A DNA stretch of 64,000 nucleotides from Roseovarius sp. MMSF_3350 (lineage in GTDB: Bacteria > Pseudomonadota > Alphaproteobacteria > Rhodobacterales > Rhodobacteraceae). Location of the stretch: NCBI RefSeq assembly GCF_030733425.1, contig NZ_JASHIZ010000005.1, positions 1 through 64,000 on the forward strand. The letters run 5' to 3'. This document shows positions 18,737 through 27,806 of this stretch, piece by piece. Numbering within the stretch: position 1 is the first letter of the stretch; each line of letters begins with the position of its first letter. The translations under genes were made by a program, and so were the position numbers. The notes under the pieces are model-generated. The model saw nothing but the letters and a program-made list of their open reading frames with translations. It searched no databases and had not been told where the DNA came from.

Positions 18737-19389
18737 CCGATACCCGCCGCCCCCTGAACAGCCGCGACACCGGCTGGGCCCGCCGCATCGCCCGCTGGCT
18801 CGGCCGCACATCGCTGACGCCCAATCGCACCAGCCAGGGCTCGATCCTGTTCGCCGCCCTGGCCTGCCTGGCTTTCTGGGCCTCCGCCCATATCGACGTG
18901 AACAAGACCGTTGTCCTCCTGCTCCTTGCCGCGCTCTGCTGCCAGCTGCGTTTGCTGTGCAACCTCTTCGACGGAATGGTCGCCGTCGAAGGCGGCAAGT
19001 CCGAACCCGACGGCCCGTTCTGGAACGAGGCGCCGGACCGCGTCGCCGACCTTCTGATCCTCACCGGAGCGGGGCTGGCCACAGGGTATCTTGATCTCGG
19101 CCTGCTTGGCGGCGCGCTGGCAATCGCCACCGCCTATATTCGCGAACTTGGCCGGGCCGAAGGGTTGGGCTCCGATTTCTCCGGTCCGTTCGCCAAGCCT
19201 CAGCGCATGGCCACCCTGACCGGCGGCGCGGTTCTGGCGGCTGTCGAGACCGGGCTTTGGGGCACTGCCCACGCGCTCCTTGTGGCGCTGGTCATCACTG
19301 TGCTCGGCACGGGCTGGACAGTTGTCTCCCGTTCGGTCCGCATGATCCGCGCCCTGAATGACCGCCCGACGGGCAGTTCCGGCACTTGA
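18733..19389 (+). CDS. CDP-alcohol phosphotransferase, YnbA-type variant
   Basis: 218 aa integral membrane enzyme family that joins CDP-diacylglycerol to an alcohol. The usual motif D-x2-DG-x2-AR-x8-G-x3-D-x3-D is altered: N77-x2-D80-G81-x2-A84-V85-x8-G94-x3-N98-E99-x2-D102-x3-D106. As I recall it, E. coli YnbA has the same Asn substitutions and extra Asp, which places this in that uncharacterised branch. The motif's Arg is Val here. A second shared block is SGPFAKPQRMA. ATGA overlap with the gene before it. The alcohol acceptor is unknown. Confidence 0.8.
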   Translation: MTDTRRPLNSRDTGWARRIARWLGRTSLTPNRTSQGSILFAALACLAFWASAHIDVNKTVVLLLLAALCCQLRLLCNLFDGMVAVEGGKSEPDGPFWNEAPDRVADLLILTGAGLATGYLDLGLLGGALAIATAYIRELGRAEGLGSDFSGPFAKPQRMATLTGGAVLAAVETGLWGTAHALLVALVITVLGTGWTVVSRSVRMIRALNDRPTGSSGT

Positions 19390-19450
19390 TCCCGTCCGGG
19401 CGGGCTTCTAAACCGAACCGACCGCAACCGACCAAGGACCGCCCCGCGCC

Positions 19451-19903
19451 GTGACCGAGATCCCCCGCACGCCCCTCGTCCTCGCCCTTGCCGGCCTTCT
19501 GCCGTTCGTCTGGAGCGCCGCGACCGTGCTGTCGCCGGGTCTGTCGGACTGGGCGCAGGGCACGCTGGGCGCGCGGTTCGTCGGGCCCTATACGGGCCTC
19601 TTCTATGGCACGGTGATCCTCAGCTTCATGTCAGGGGTTCTCTGGGGCTTTGCCACGAAGATGACCGGATCTTCGGCCAATCTCGGCTACGTACTGTCTG
19701 TTCTGCCCGCGCTCTGGGTGTTCTTCACCACGGGCGGCGGGGCCCATAATGCCGGGGTCATGCTGCTGATCGGCTTCACCTGCATTCTCGGCCTTGACTG
19801 GTATTTCTGGCGCGCCGGCGCGGCACCCGGCTGGTGGATGCGCCTGCGCCTTATGATCACCGCCGTGGTGCTGCTCTGCCTCGTCATCGGCCTGACGCAA
19901 TGA
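19451..19903 (+). CDS. DUF3429 domain membrane protein
   Basis: 150 aa, GTG start, with four to five hydrophobic segments. The layout PLVLALAGLLPFVWSA, then FYGTVILSFMSGVLWGFA, and the C-terminal WWMRLRLMITAVVLLCLVIG match the DUF3429 family, whose function is not established. It overlaps the following methyltransferase by 4 bases (ATGA). Confidence 0.8.
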   Translation: MTEIPRTPLVLALAGLLPFVWSAATVLSPGLSDWAQGTLGARFVGPYTGLFYGTVILSFMSGVLWGFATKMTGSSANLGYVLSVLPALWVFFTTGGGAHNAGVMLLIGFTCILGLDWYFWRAGAAPGWWMRLRLMITAVVLLCLVIGLTQ

Positions 19904-20505
19904 GCCGCGACGCCGAGACCATCCGCGTCTACGGCGCCGAGGCCGCGCGCTATGCCGACGTGACGAAGGATGCCGCAAAGGACCCCGTCCTGCGCCTCTT
20001 TCTGGACCATCTCGCCATGGGCAGCCACGTACTCGACCTCGGCTGCGGCCCGGGCATCGCCTCGGCCGCCATGGCCGCTGCGGGCCATACGGTCACGGCC
20101 ACGGATGCCACGCCCGAAATGGTCGCACTCGCCGCCGCTCAGCCGGGCGTGACCGCCCGGCTCGCAACCTTCGACGACGTGACGGACGTGTCGGCCTATG
20201 ACGCGATCTGGGCCAATTTCTCGCTGCTGCACGCCGCCCGTGCCGACCTGCCACGCCACCTCTTCGCGCTGGTCGCAGCCCTGCGGCCCGGCGGGCTCTT
20301 TCATATCGGCATGAAGACCGGCGAAGGGTCTCAGCGCGACAGGATCGGCCGCCTTTACACCTATGTCACCGAGGATGAACTGACCGGCCTGTTGCAGGAG
20401 GCGGGCCTGACACCCTTCGAGACCCGGACCGGCGCCGACGCCGGCCTTGACGGCACCGTCGCACCTTGGGTCACGATCCTGGCAAGGAAGCCCACCGATG
20501 GCTGA
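19900..20505 (+). CDS. Class I SAM-dependent methyltransferase
   Basis: 201 aa Rossmann-type methyltransferase. Motif I is [20 protein letters not shown], followed by the acidic end of strand 2 ([11 protein letters not shown]) and motif post-II ([13 protein letters not shown]). The substrate cannot be predicted. Its start overlaps the DUF3429 gene, and its end overlaps the rnhA start by 8 bases. Confidence 0.88.
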   Translation: MSRDAETIRVYGAEAARYADVTKDAAKDPVLRLFLDHLAMGSHVLDLGCGPGIASAAMAAAGHTVTATDATPEMVALAAAQPGVTARLATFDDVTDVSAYDAIWANFSLLHAARADLPRHLFALVAALRPGGLFHIGMKTGEGSQRDRIGRLYTYVTEDELTGLLQEAGLTPFETRTGADAGLDGTVAPWVTILARKPTDG

Positions 20506-20965
20506 TCTTTTCGCCTATACCGACGGTGCCTGTTCCGGCAATCCCGGCCCGGGCGGCTGGGGCGCGCTGCTCCAGGCCAAGGAGGGCGATGCGGTCGTCA
20601 AGGAGCGCGAACTCAGCGGCGGCGAGGCCGAGACCACCAACAACCGCATGGAACTGCTGGCCGCGATCACCGCGCTGGAAACCCTGTCAAAGCCCACGCG
20701 GATCACCATCGTCACCGACAGCGCCTATGTGAAGAATGGCGTCACCGGCTGGATTCACGGCTGGAAGCGCAACGGCTGGAAGACGTCGAACAAGAAGCCG
20801 GTCAAGAACGTCGATCTCTGGCAGCGCCTCGATGCCGCCGCCCAACGCCACGACGTGACATGGGAATGGGTCAAGGGCCATGCCGGCCACCCCGAGAACG
20901 AGCGCGCCGACGAACTGGCCCGCGCGGGCATGGCGCCGTTCAAGCCCGGCAAGTCCCGGGCATGA
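20498..20965 (+). CDS. rnhA: Ribonuclease HI
   Basis: Cleaves RNA in RNA-DNA hybrids, 155 aa. All four catalytic acidic residues are present, in [40 protein letters not shown] and [15 protein letters not shown]. The basic handle region ([18 protein letters not shown]) is the E. coli type. Start at ATG 20498, with AAGGAAG upstream. Confidence 0.97.
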   Translation: MADLFAYTDGACSGNPGPGGWGALLQAKEGDAVVKERELSGGEAETTNNRMELLAAITALETLSKPTRITIVTDSAYVKNGVTGWIHGWKRNGWKTSNKKPVKNVDLWQRLDAAAQRHDVTWEWVKGHAGHPENERADELARAGMAPFKPGKSRA

Positions 20966-21585
20966 CCGTGCTCTTCCTGCTCGATCACGCCTCGGTGCTG
21001 ATCTTCGCTCTTACCGGCGCTCTGGTAGCCTCCCGCGCGCAGCTCGACGTTGTGGGCTTTGCCTTCATCGCCTGTCTCACCGCGGTGGGCGGCGGCACGG
21101 TGCGCGACGTGCTTCTGGATCGCAACCCGATCTTCTGGATCGCCAACCCCAGTTTCATCGCCACGGCCTGTGCCGCAGCACTTCTGATCTTCTTCACCGC
21201 GCATCTGTTCGAGAGCCGGTACCGCCTGCTGTTGTGGCTCGACAGCCTGGCGCTGGCCGTGGCCGTGCCGGCGGGCGTCGGCACCGCGCTGGCGATGGCG
21301 CAGCCCTTGCCGATCGTGGTGATCATGGGAATGGTGACGGGTTGCCTTGGCGGTCTGATGCGGGACGTGGTGTGCAACGAACTGCCGCTGGTGCTGAAAC
21401 AGGGCGAGCTTTACGTGACCGCCGCCTTCGCCGGATCGCTGGCCGCGATGGGGGCGCTCATGGTCACCGATCGCGAACTTTTCGCCCTTTTCGCCTGTGC
21501 CGGGGTAACCTGGGCCCTGCGCGCAGGCTCACTGGCCTTCGGCTGGCGTCTGCCGGTCTACCGGTCTCGCCCCCCGCGGGCCTGA
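20962..21585 (+). CDS. TRIC-type cation channel family protein (UPF0126)
   Basis: 207 aa, seven predicted helices arranged as two copies of the UPF0126 unit, each with a glycine/arginine-aspartate motif: [18 protein letters not shown] and [17 protein letters not shown]. Bacterial members are homologues of trimeric intracellular cation (potassium) channels. ATGA overlap with rnhA. Confidence 0.88.
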   Translation: MTVLFLLDHASVLIFALTGALVASRAQLDVVGFAFIACLTAVGGGTVRDVLLDRNPIFWIANPSFIATACAAALLIFFTAHLFESRYRLLLWLDSLALAVAVPAGVGTALAMAQPLPIVVIMGMVTGCLGGLMRDVVCNELPLVLKQGELYVTAAFAGSLAAMGALMVTDRELFALFACAGVTWALRAGSLAFGWRLPVYRSRPPRA

Positions 21586-21586
21586 G

Positions 21587-21826
21587 CTATTTCCGCGCCT
21601 TGTACGCCTGGTAGCCCCAGATCAGGACAAGCGCGCCCAGAACCGCGCCGATGATCCCGCCCAGAAGACCGAGAAACGCCAGGATGCCTTGCAGGATCAA
21701 CCCACCCAGCAGCGCGCCGGCCATGCCGATGCCGATAGTCACGAGCGGGTCGGCGTCGATCCGCATGATCCGCGTCGCAAGATACCCCGCCACGGCCCCG
21801 ATGATGATGAGATAGATCAGCCCCAT
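21587..21826 (-). CDS. GlsB/YeaQ/YmgE-family membrane protein
   Basis: 79 aa, very hydrophobic and glycine-rich (MGLIYLIIIGAVAGYLATRI, then GIGMAGALLGGLIL), matching the transglycosylase-associated protein family of small stress-linked inner-membrane proteins. GGAGGG ribosome site. It is convergent with the TRIC gene, one base apart. Its biochemical role is unknown. Confidence 0.85.
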   Translation of the reverse strand: MGLIYLIIIGAVAGYLATRIMRIDADPLVTIGIGMAGALLGGLILQGILAFLGLLGGIIGAVLGALVLIWGYQAYKARK

Positions 21827-21841
21827 GGCGTCCCTCCGTTG

Positions 21842-22084
21842 TCAGCGCCCGCGGCGCCAATGGGTCGGGATGATGATCAGCGCCCCGATCGACGAGATGA
21901 TCGCATCCACCCCCGGCGCACCAAAGCGAAGCCCGAACATGATCCGCACGAAGTAGAACAGGAAGGCCCCGCCGACGCAGATGATGATGGATTGCAGGAT
22001 CCCGTTGCGGGTAAAGCCGGACTTCTCGCTGAGATATCCGACGATCCCGGCAATCACGACCGTCCCGAACAGTTGAAGGTACAT
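21842..22084 (-). CDS. Small membrane protein, YeaQ-like
   Basis: 80 aa with three hydrophobic stretches: LFGTVVIAGIVGYLSEKSG, GILQSIIICVGGAFLFYFVR and AIISSIGALIIIP. Size, glycine pattern and its place 15 bases upstream of the YeaQ-family gene suggest a divergent member of the same family, so the two may be co-translated. Confidence 0.7.
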   Translation of the reverse strand: MYLQLFGTVVIAGIVGYLSEKSGFTRNGILQSIIICVGGAFLFYFVRIMFGLRFGAPGVDAIISSIGALIIIPTHWRRGR

Positions 22085-22242
22085 GCGGCCTCGTCGCTTT
22101 GGCTGGCCGGATGCTGGCCTGTTTCGTGGCGGGACGCAAGCGCGTGTCGGCGCGTTTCGGATTGCGCGAGCGCAATTCGACCGGGGGGAGAGGCCAGCCC
22201 CTCGCGCTCCCCGGGATATTTAGGGCCAGAGGAAGGGGCGGG

Positions 22243-23148
22243 TCAGAGGCGGGTTCCCCTGGTCAGCGCAATGCCGCGCAGGAAGTCCGCCGTCGCCTGG
22301 GGCCCACGTCCGGCCTTTTGCAGGCGCAGGACCCGGATCGCGCCCGTGCCGCAGGCAATCGTGAGCGTGTCGTCGAGAACCTCGCCGGGCGCGCCGCTGC
22401 CCGCGCCGATCCGCGAGGCAAGAAACTTGATCCGCGTGCCGTCGTGGTCGATCCACGCGCCGGGAAATGGCGAGAGGCCGCGGATCTGACGGTCGATCTT
22501 TTCGGCAGGTCGGGTCCAGTCGATCCGCGCCTCGGCCTTGTCGATCTTGTCAGCATAGGTGACACCGTCCTCCGGCTGCGGCTCGGGCGTCAGTTCCTTC
22601 AGTCGCGCAAGCGCCTCGGTGATGGCATCGGCGCCCATCCGGGACAAACGGTCATGCAGGGCGCCCGTGGTCTCCTCCGCCCCGATCGACGTCTCGCGGC
22701 GCAACAGGACAGGGCCGGTGTCCAGCCCTGCCTCCATCTGCATGATGCACACGCCGGTCCTGTCATCCCCCGCCATGATCGCCCGGTGAATCGGCGCCGC
22801 CCCGCGCCAGCGCGGCAGAAGGCTGGCATGGATGTTGAGACAGCCCTGCCTGGGCGAGTCCAGGATGGCTTGCGGCAAGATGAGGCCGTAGGCCACGATC
22901 ACCGCCGCATCCGCCTCGAGCGCCGCGAACTCGGCCTGCTCATCGACGCCTTTCAGGCTGACAGGATGGCGCACCCTCAACCCCAGGGCCTCGGCCCGCG
23001 CCTGCACCGGGCTGGGCCGGTCCTTCTTGCCGCGACCCGCCGGCCGGGGCGGCTGGCAATAGACCGCCGCGATCTCGTGGCCCGCCGCGACCAGCGCGTC
23101 GAGCGCCGGCACCGAAAATTCGGGCGTTCCCATGAAGATCAGGCGCAT
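22243..23148 (-). CDS. fmt: Methionyl-tRNA formyltransferase
   Basis: Formylates initiator Met-tRNA, 301 aa. N-terminal formyl-THF domain with [17 protein letters not shown], the catalytic Asn-His pair in [20 protein letters not shown] and Asp in GLDTGPVLL. The C-terminal OB-like domain follows ([21 protein letters not shown]). It is last of the three-gene unit with two deformylase-family genes, 20 bases after the second. The spacer downstream (22085-22242) shows no gene. Confidence 0.97.
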   Translation of the reverse strand: MRLIFMGTPEFSVPALDALVAAGHEIAAVYCQPPRPAGRGKKDRPSPVQARAEALGLRVRHPVSLKGVDEQAEFAALEADAAVIVAYGLILPQAILDSPRQGCLNIHASLLPRWRGAAPIHRAIMAGDDRTGVCIMQMEAGLDTGPVLLRRETSIGAEETTGALHDRLSRMGADAITEALARLKELTPEPQPEDGVTYADKIDKAEARIDWTRPAEKIDRQIRGLSPFPGAWIDHDGTRIKFLASRIGAGSGAPGEVLDDTLTIACGTGAIRVLRLQKAGRGPQATADFLRGIALTRGTRL

Positions 23149-23168
23149 GACACTCTCCTGCCGTTGGT

Positions 23169-23663
23169 TCAGCGTCGCTTGGCCGCGCGACGCAGCAGCA
23201 TGTCACGCTTCATCTTGCTCAACCGGTCGAAATACATCCGCCCGTCGAGGTGATCCACCTGATGCTGCACGCTGGTGGCCCAAAGGCCGACGAAATCACG
23301 CTCCTCGACCTCGCCATCCGCGTTCAAGAACCGCACCGTCACCGCGCGCGGGCGGGTGATCTTCGCGTGGACACCTGGCAGATTGGGACTGGCCTCGTCA
23401 TGGTCGCGCATCTCTATGCTGGAATGCAGGATCTGGGGGTTGGCCATGCGCACCGCCTGTCCGCGCGTGTCGCTGGCATCCACCACGGCCAGCCGGCGCA
23501 TCACGCCGATCTGCACCGCGGCCAGGCCCACGCCGGGCATCGCGTCCATCGTCTCGATCATATCCTCCCAGATCGCTTGCTCGGCCTCCGTCACCGCCTC
23601 GACCTCCGCCGCGGGCGTCCGCAACCGCCTGTCCGGCCAGGGCACGAAGGGGCGCACGGCCAC
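23169..23663 (-). CDS. Degenerate peptide deformylase paralogue
   Basis: 164 aa with the deformylase fold. Motif I is intact (GVGLAAVQ, 44-51), but the metal-binding motif EGCLS is replaced by NLPGV (94-98), so the Cys ligand is gone. The catalytic HEIDH reads H134-Q-V-D-H138, so the general-base Glu is Gln. It cannot be a normal deformylase. It lies 4 bases after the canonical enzyme and 20 bases before fmt. It may be a regulatory or binding pseudoenzyme; similar third def-like genes are common in Rhodobacteraceae. Confidence 0.85.
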   Translation of the reverse strand: MAVRPFVPWPDRRLRTPAAEVEAVTEAEQAIWEDMIETMDAMPGVGLAAVQIGVMRRLAVVDASDTRGQAVRMANPQILHSSIEMRDHDEASPNLPGVHAKITRPRAVTVRFLNADGEVEERDFVGLWATSVQHQVDHLDGRMYFDRLSKMKRDMLLRRAAKRR

Positions 23664-23667
23664 GGGG

Positions 23668-24192
23668 CTAACCCCGCGCCTTTTCGCGCTTCAGCTTCTG
23701 CATCTTGCGGGTGATCAGCTGGCGTTTCATCGGACCAAGGTAATCGATGAAGAGCTTGCCGTTCAGGTGGTCTATCTCGTGCTGCACGCAAGTGGCCCAC
23801 AGCCCGTCGAACGTGTCGGACCGTTCGTTGCCGTCGCGGTCGATCCAGGTCACGTCCACCACCTTGGGGCGCGTCACCTCGGCGAACTGGTCGGGGATCG
23901 ACAGGCACCCCTCCTCGTAGACGTTCGTTTCGTCCGACGACGCCACCACCTCGGGGTTGAACATCACCAGCGGGCGCGGCGGCTCGCCCGCCTCGTCATC
24001 CTTGGCGCAATCCAGCACGATCAAACGGTTCATCACCCCGATCTGCGGCGCGGCCAGGCCGATGCCCGGCGCGTCATACATCGTCTCAAGCATGTCGTCG
24101 GCCAGCGCGCGCAGTTCGTCGCTCAGGTCGGACACCGGGTCGCACACCTTTTTCAGACGCGGGTCGGGATGGATCAGGATCGGTCGCAGCAT
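23668..24192 (-). CDS. def: Peptide deformylase
   Basis: Removes the formyl group from nascent proteins; metalloprotease-like, 174 aa. All three motifs are canonical: GIGLAAPQ (43-50), EGCLS (94-98, metal Cys96) and HEIDH (138-142, His ligands and Glu139). It heads the def / def-like / fmt unit, matching its partnership with Fmt in the formylation cycle. Confidence 0.97.
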   Translation of the reverse strand: MLRPILIHPDPRLKKVCDPVSDLSDELRALADDMLETMYDAPGIGLAAPQIGVMNRLIVLDCAKDDEAGEPPRPLVMFNPEVVASSDETNVYEEGCLSIPDQFAEVTRPKVVDVTWIDRDGNERSDTFDGLWATCVQHEIDHLNGKLFIDYLGPMKRQLITRKMQKLKREKARG

Positions 24193-24331
24193 CGGCCCTA
24201 TCTATGCGTTCGTGGCACTCTTTTGAAGCCGGGCACCCGGCCATCGCGCCAAATGCTTTAGGCGATTGCGCCCGCGCCTGCAACGCCATAGCTTGCGCCC
24301 AGGATCCAAGCCACCAATACCGGAGACAGCC

Positions 24332-25501
24332 TTGAATTTCGACGACCCGATCGACCGCCGCGGCAGCAACTGCAGCAAGTGGGACAAGATGGAACAGCTC
24401 TACGGCGTGCCGGCCGAGGATGGGCTGGCCATGTGGGTGGCCGACATGGATTTCCGCCCCCCGCAGTGTGTCAGCGATGCGCTGCGCGGGATGCTCGACC
24501 ACGGTGTCTTCGGCTATTACGGCGATGACAGCGGCTATCGCAAGGCGATCACGTGGTGGATGGACACCCGCCACGGCTGGCAGGTGGATCCCTCCTGGAT
24601 CTTTACCACCCACGGGCTGGTCAACGGCACGGCCATGTGCGTCGACGCGTTCACCCAGCCGGGCGACGGGGTGGTCCTCTTCACGCCGGTCTACCATGCC
24701 TTCGCACGGGTGATCACTGCGGCGGGACGGCGGGTGGTCGAATGCCCGCTGACGAACAACGAGGGCCGCTACGAGATGGATTTCGCCGCTTATGACGGCA
24801 TCCTCGACGGGTCCGAGAAACTGCTGGTCCTGTGTTCGCCGCACAACCCGGGCGGGCGGGTCTGGACCAGGGAAGAATTGCAAGGCGTGGCCGAATTCGC
24901 CCGGCGGCACGACCTCGTCCTCGTGTCCGACGAGATTCACCACGACCTCGTCTTTCCGGGGCAAAACCATACCATCATGGCCCATATCGACGGGATCGCC
25001 GACAGGCTGGTGATGATGACCGCCACCACCAAGACGTTCAATATCGCGGGCGCCCATGTCGGCAACGTGATCATACCCGATGAAACCCTGCGTGGCCGCT
25101 TCGCCCAGCGCATGGCGGGGCTGGGCCTGTCACCCAACGCGTTCGGGCTTGTCATGGCCGAGGCCGCCTATTCGCCCGGCGGCGCGGAATGGGTGGACGC
25201 GCTGGTGCCCTATCTCGATGCGAACCGCAAGGTGTTCGACGCCGGCGTCAACGCCATTCCGGGCCTCAGCTCCATGCCGTTGGAGGCGACCTACCTGTCA
25301 TGGGTCGATTTCTCCGGCACGGGCATGACTCCCGAAGAGTTCACCGCCCGGGTCGAAAAATCGGCAAAAATCGCGGCCAATCACGGGCCGACCTTCGGGA
25401 CCGGCGGCGAAAGCTTCCTGCGCTTCAACATCGCCACGACCCGCGCGCGGGTAGAAGAGGCCGTTGCCCGGCTTCAGGACGCGTTTTCCGACCTGCAATA
25501 G
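24332..25501 (+). CDS. PatB/MalY-type PLP-dependent C-S lyase
   Basis: Fold-type I aminotransferase-like enzyme, 389 aa. TTG start at 24332, preceded by CGGAGA; the protein then begins like the family (NFDDPIDRRGSNCSKWD). Markers: VSDEIHHDLVFPG (Asp contacting PLP) and TATTKTFNIAG (Schiff-base Lys). Family members cleave cystathionine or cysteine conjugates and are often called cystathionine beta-lyase. In roseobacters PatB-type enzymes have been implicated in sulfur compound release, but no such role can be read here. Confidence 0.87.
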   Translation: MNFDDPIDRRGSNCSKWDKMEQLYGVPAEDGLAMWVADMDFRPPQCVSDALRGMLDHGVFGYYGDDSGYRKAITWWMDTRHGWQVDPSWIFTTHGLVNGTAMCVDAFTQPGDGVVLFTPVYHAFARVITAAGRRVVECPLTNNEGRYEMDFAAYDGILDGSEKLLVLCSPHNPGGRVWTREELQGVAEFARRHDLVLVSDEIHHDLVFPGQNHTIMAHIDGIADRLVMMTATTKTFNIAGAHVGNVIIPDETLRGRFAQRMAGLGLSPNAFGLVMAEAAYSPGGAEWVDALVPYLDANRKVFDAGVNAIPGLSSMPLEATYLSWVDFSGTGMTPEEFTARVEKSAKIAANHGPTFGTGGESFLRFNIATTRARVEEAVARLQDAFSDLQ

Positions 25502-25552
25502 CCTCTGACCGGATGCGCCCCTGTCGCCATCCCGGCACGGGGGCGCGCCGCG

Positions 25553-25912
25553 TCAGTCTTCCGCAATCAGCGCGACAGGCGCGTCGTCGGGGCGTTCGAA
25601 ATCCACCGGCTGCTCGCCCGAGGCCTCGTTGACCACCTTCAACTCAAACCGGATCTCCCCGCCGTCCTCCTCGGACGCGACGATCAGGCACCGCTTGAGG
25701 TGACGCGCGCCGTCATAAAGGTCCACCAGCCCGCGCAAGTGCGGCGCCGCCCCGGCGGGCAGCGCGAAACCGTCGTGCCAGGCCCGCAGAACCGCATGGG
25801 ATTGTGCGCCAGCCTCAACGCGCAACCGGTTGCTTTTTTGCCAGCCGCGCATCCGCGCCTCTTCGAGGCCCGCAAGAACTTCGGGGGAAAGAAAGGTCGT
25901 CATGTCCGGCAT
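25553..25912 (-). CDS. Hypothetical protein, 119 aa
   Basis: Soluble acidic protein. An N-terminal helix-rich half (LSPEVLAGLEEARMRGWQKS, then HAVLRAWHDGFALP) precedes a beta-rich end (KRCLIVASEEDGGEIRFEL). No signal or membrane segment and no family that I recognise. ATGs at 25912 and 25903 are both possible, and neither has a strong ribosome site. Two palindromes lie just upstream. Confidence 0.6.
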   Translation of the reverse strand: MPDMTTFLSPEVLAGLEEARMRGWQKSNRLRVEAGAQSHAVLRAWHDGFALPAGAAPHLRGLVDLYDGARHLKRCLIVASEEDGGEIRFELKVVNEASGEQPVDFERPDDAPVALIAED

Positions 25913-25951
25913 CCGAGCAGAGAATCGTCACCACAGAATGTAAGGCTAAAT

Positions 25952-25992
25952 CGTGACAGTCACGTAAAAATTTCGCCGCATTGCCGCAATGC
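25952..25992. promoter_or_regulatory. Two palindromes upstream of 25912 gene
   Basis: CGTGAC-A-GTCACG (25952-25964) and GCATTGC-C-GCAATGC (25978-25992) are both perfect inverted repeats with one-base centres, in a 92-base gap between two minus-strand genes. The first could be an operator for the 119-aa hypothetical gene. The second may be the 3' hairpin of the upstream gene. Confidence 0.35.
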
Positions 25993-26004
25993 AGACGCGG
26001 CGCG

Positions 26005-26535
26005 TCATTCCCCAAGCAGCCCGTCCAGCTGGTCGCCGAGATAATAGCACACGGCCACCTGCCCGCCGGCGCCATGCGGCCCCATGAAAACGCCGTCGGC
26101 GTCCGATATATAGGCGCAGATCGCCTGGAATTCCGCAAGCCGCGTCGCATCCACCGGCCCGCCCCGGCTCAGCAGGTCCTCGATCTCCTGCCGTTCTCCG
26201 AACTGCTGCACCGCCCAGGCCGCCTGCTGCATCCGCAGGGGCACATCCGGATGCCCCCAGGCCCACATCCAGCTGCCATCGTCCGAATGGGTGCCGACCA
26301 CCTGCGCCTGCGCCGCGGTCTCCTGACCGGTCTCGGACAAAAAGACAATGCGGCCCTTCTTCAGGTTCAGGCGAAACCCGGTCGAACCGTCCGGCGGCGG
26401 CGCACAGTCGCTGCCGGCCATGCGGGTCTTCAGGTAAAAGCCCGCGTTGACGGCCAGCTGGCGGTAGCTTTCGGGCAATTGCGTCGCCCCGGCATCCGCC
26501 TGGCGGCCGGCAAATTCCAGCAGGATCTCGTTCAT
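26005..26535 (-). CDS. DUF6882-like hypothetical protein
   Basis: 176 aa, start at ATG 26535 with AAGGAACGAGG upstream. The central pattern GSWMWAWGHPDVPLRMQQAAWAV recalls the DUF6882 family (proteins with a conserved tryptophan-rich W-x-W-W-x-N/H-P element) of unknown function. No signal peptide. The family assignment is from memory of the motif and is moderate. Confidence 0.6.
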   Translation of the reverse strand: MNEILLEFAGRQADAGATQLPESYRQLAVNAGFYLKTRMAGSDCAPPPDGSTGFRLNLKKGRIVFLSETGQETAAQAQVVGTHSDDGSWMWAWGHPDVPLRMQQAAWAVQQFGERQEIEDLLSRGGPVDATRLAEFQAICAYISDADGVFMGPHGAGGQVAVCYYLGDQLDGLLGE

Positions 26536-26609
26536 GTCCTCGTTCCTTTCGGGATGGCGGGTGGGGCGCCGTTGCGCCGCGGCGCAACCAGCGTCACCCG
26601 GCATCCTGT

Positions 26610-27806
26610 TCAGCGCTTCACCATGCTCCATTGCATGACGGGCGCCAGGGGCCGCCAGCGGGGCTCGCCACCCAGGACCTCCGCCCGCTCGACCCCCATT
26701 CTGACAAGGTCTCCGCCAAGCGCGCCAGCGAGATCCGACAGGACAGCTTCGGTTTCCGGCGTGTCCGCGTTCGCCACCAGCCGGCCCAGCGGGCGCAGCC
26801 GCGCCCACGCCGCGTCGAACACTGCCCGGTTCAGCCCTCCGCCGATGTACACGGCGTCTGGCGCAGGCAGCCCCTCCAGCGCGTCCGGCGCCGTTCCGTC
26901 GACGAGGTCCAGCTTCGGCACGCCCAGCGCCAGTGCGTTCGCAGCGGCCATCGCCCGGCGGTCGGCCCGCGGCTCGATCCCGATGGCCCGGGCATAGCGG
27001 GCGCCGCGCATCCATTCCACCGCGACCGAGCCGCACCCGGTGCCGATGTCCCACAGGACCGCGCCGCGCATCGGCATCAGTTTGGCCAATGTCGCCGCGC
27101 GCACCTCTCTCGGGGTTACGGTGCCGTCATGGTCGAACAACGCGTCATCAAGTCCCGGCACCCGCGGCAGAAGGGCGGCATCCGGCGCGGCCACGCACTC
27201 CACCGCCAACGTGTTGAACGCCGGCACCTCGTGGTTCCACGTGTCCGCCACGCCCTCGAACCGCGCCTCCTGGGTTCCACCCATCGCGGCCAGCACCGTC
27301 ATGCGGGAGGCGCCAAACCCGCGCTCTGCCAAAAACCGCGCGATCCGGCCCGGCGTGCCGGCGCCGGTGGCCAGGATCAGCAACCGCGCATCCGGCTGGA
27401 TGAAGGCGATCATCTGCTCCACCGGGCGGCCATGCACGGTCAGGGTTTCCACGTCCGCCAGGCTCCAGCCCATGCGGGCGGCGGCCAGCTGAAACGCGCT
27501 CACCTGCGGATGGTAGGTGATCTCGGCCGGATCGAGCACCCGCCCGATCCGGGCCCCGATGGAAAACCACAGCGGATCGCCGGCGACCAGCATCACGACG
27601 CGCCGCCCGCGCAGGCCGCGCAAAAGGGCGATCAGGTCCTCGAATGCCTCGGGCCACGCCACGCGCTCGCCCGCGCCGGGCAGGACCGGATGCCGGTCGC
27701 CACCCACGATGATCTCGGCCGCCTCGACCACGGCCCGGGTGGCAGGCAAGAGACCTTCCATGCCGTCCTCGCCGATGCCCGCCACATGCAACCAACGTGT
27801 ATCCAT
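26610..27806 (-). CDS. cobL: Precorrin-6Y C5,15-methyltransferase (decarboxylating)
   Basis: Cobalamin-pathway fusion, 398 aa. The N-terminal CbiE-type methyltransferase (about 1-200; HVAGIGEDGMEGL, VAGDPLWFSIG) methylates C5. The C-terminal CbiT-type Rossmann domain (about 225-395; VLWDIGTGCGSVAVEW) methylates C15 and decarboxylates. It stands alone here with no other cob gene within reach. No cobalamin riboswitch could be recognised in the 214 bases upstream. Confidence 0.93.
   Translation of the reverse strand: MDTRWLHVAGIGEDGMEGLLPATRAVVEAAEIIVGGDRHPVLPGAGERVAWPEAFEDLIALLRGLRGRRVVMLVAGDPLWFSIGARIGRVLDPAEITYHPQVSAFQLAAARMGWSLADVETLTVHGRPVEQMIAFIQPDARLLILATGAGTPGRIARFLAERGFGASRMTVLAAMGGTQEARFEGVADTWNHEVPAFNTLAVECVAAPDAALLPRVPGLDDALFDHDGTVTPREVRAATLAKLMPMRGAVLWDIGTGCGSVAVEWMRGARYARAIGIEPRADRRAMAAANALALGVPKLDLVDGTAPDALEGLPAPDAVYIGGGLNRAVFDAAWARLRPLGRLVANADTPETEAVLSDLAGALGGDLVRMGVERAEVLGGEPRWRPLAPVMQWSMVKR

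Noticed and set aside
22190..22240. Motif CCCCGGGATATTTAGGGCC near fmt, resembling a common Rhodobacteraceae intergenic sequence
   Set aside because: Only one copy in the window, so repeat status cannot be supported from this sequence.
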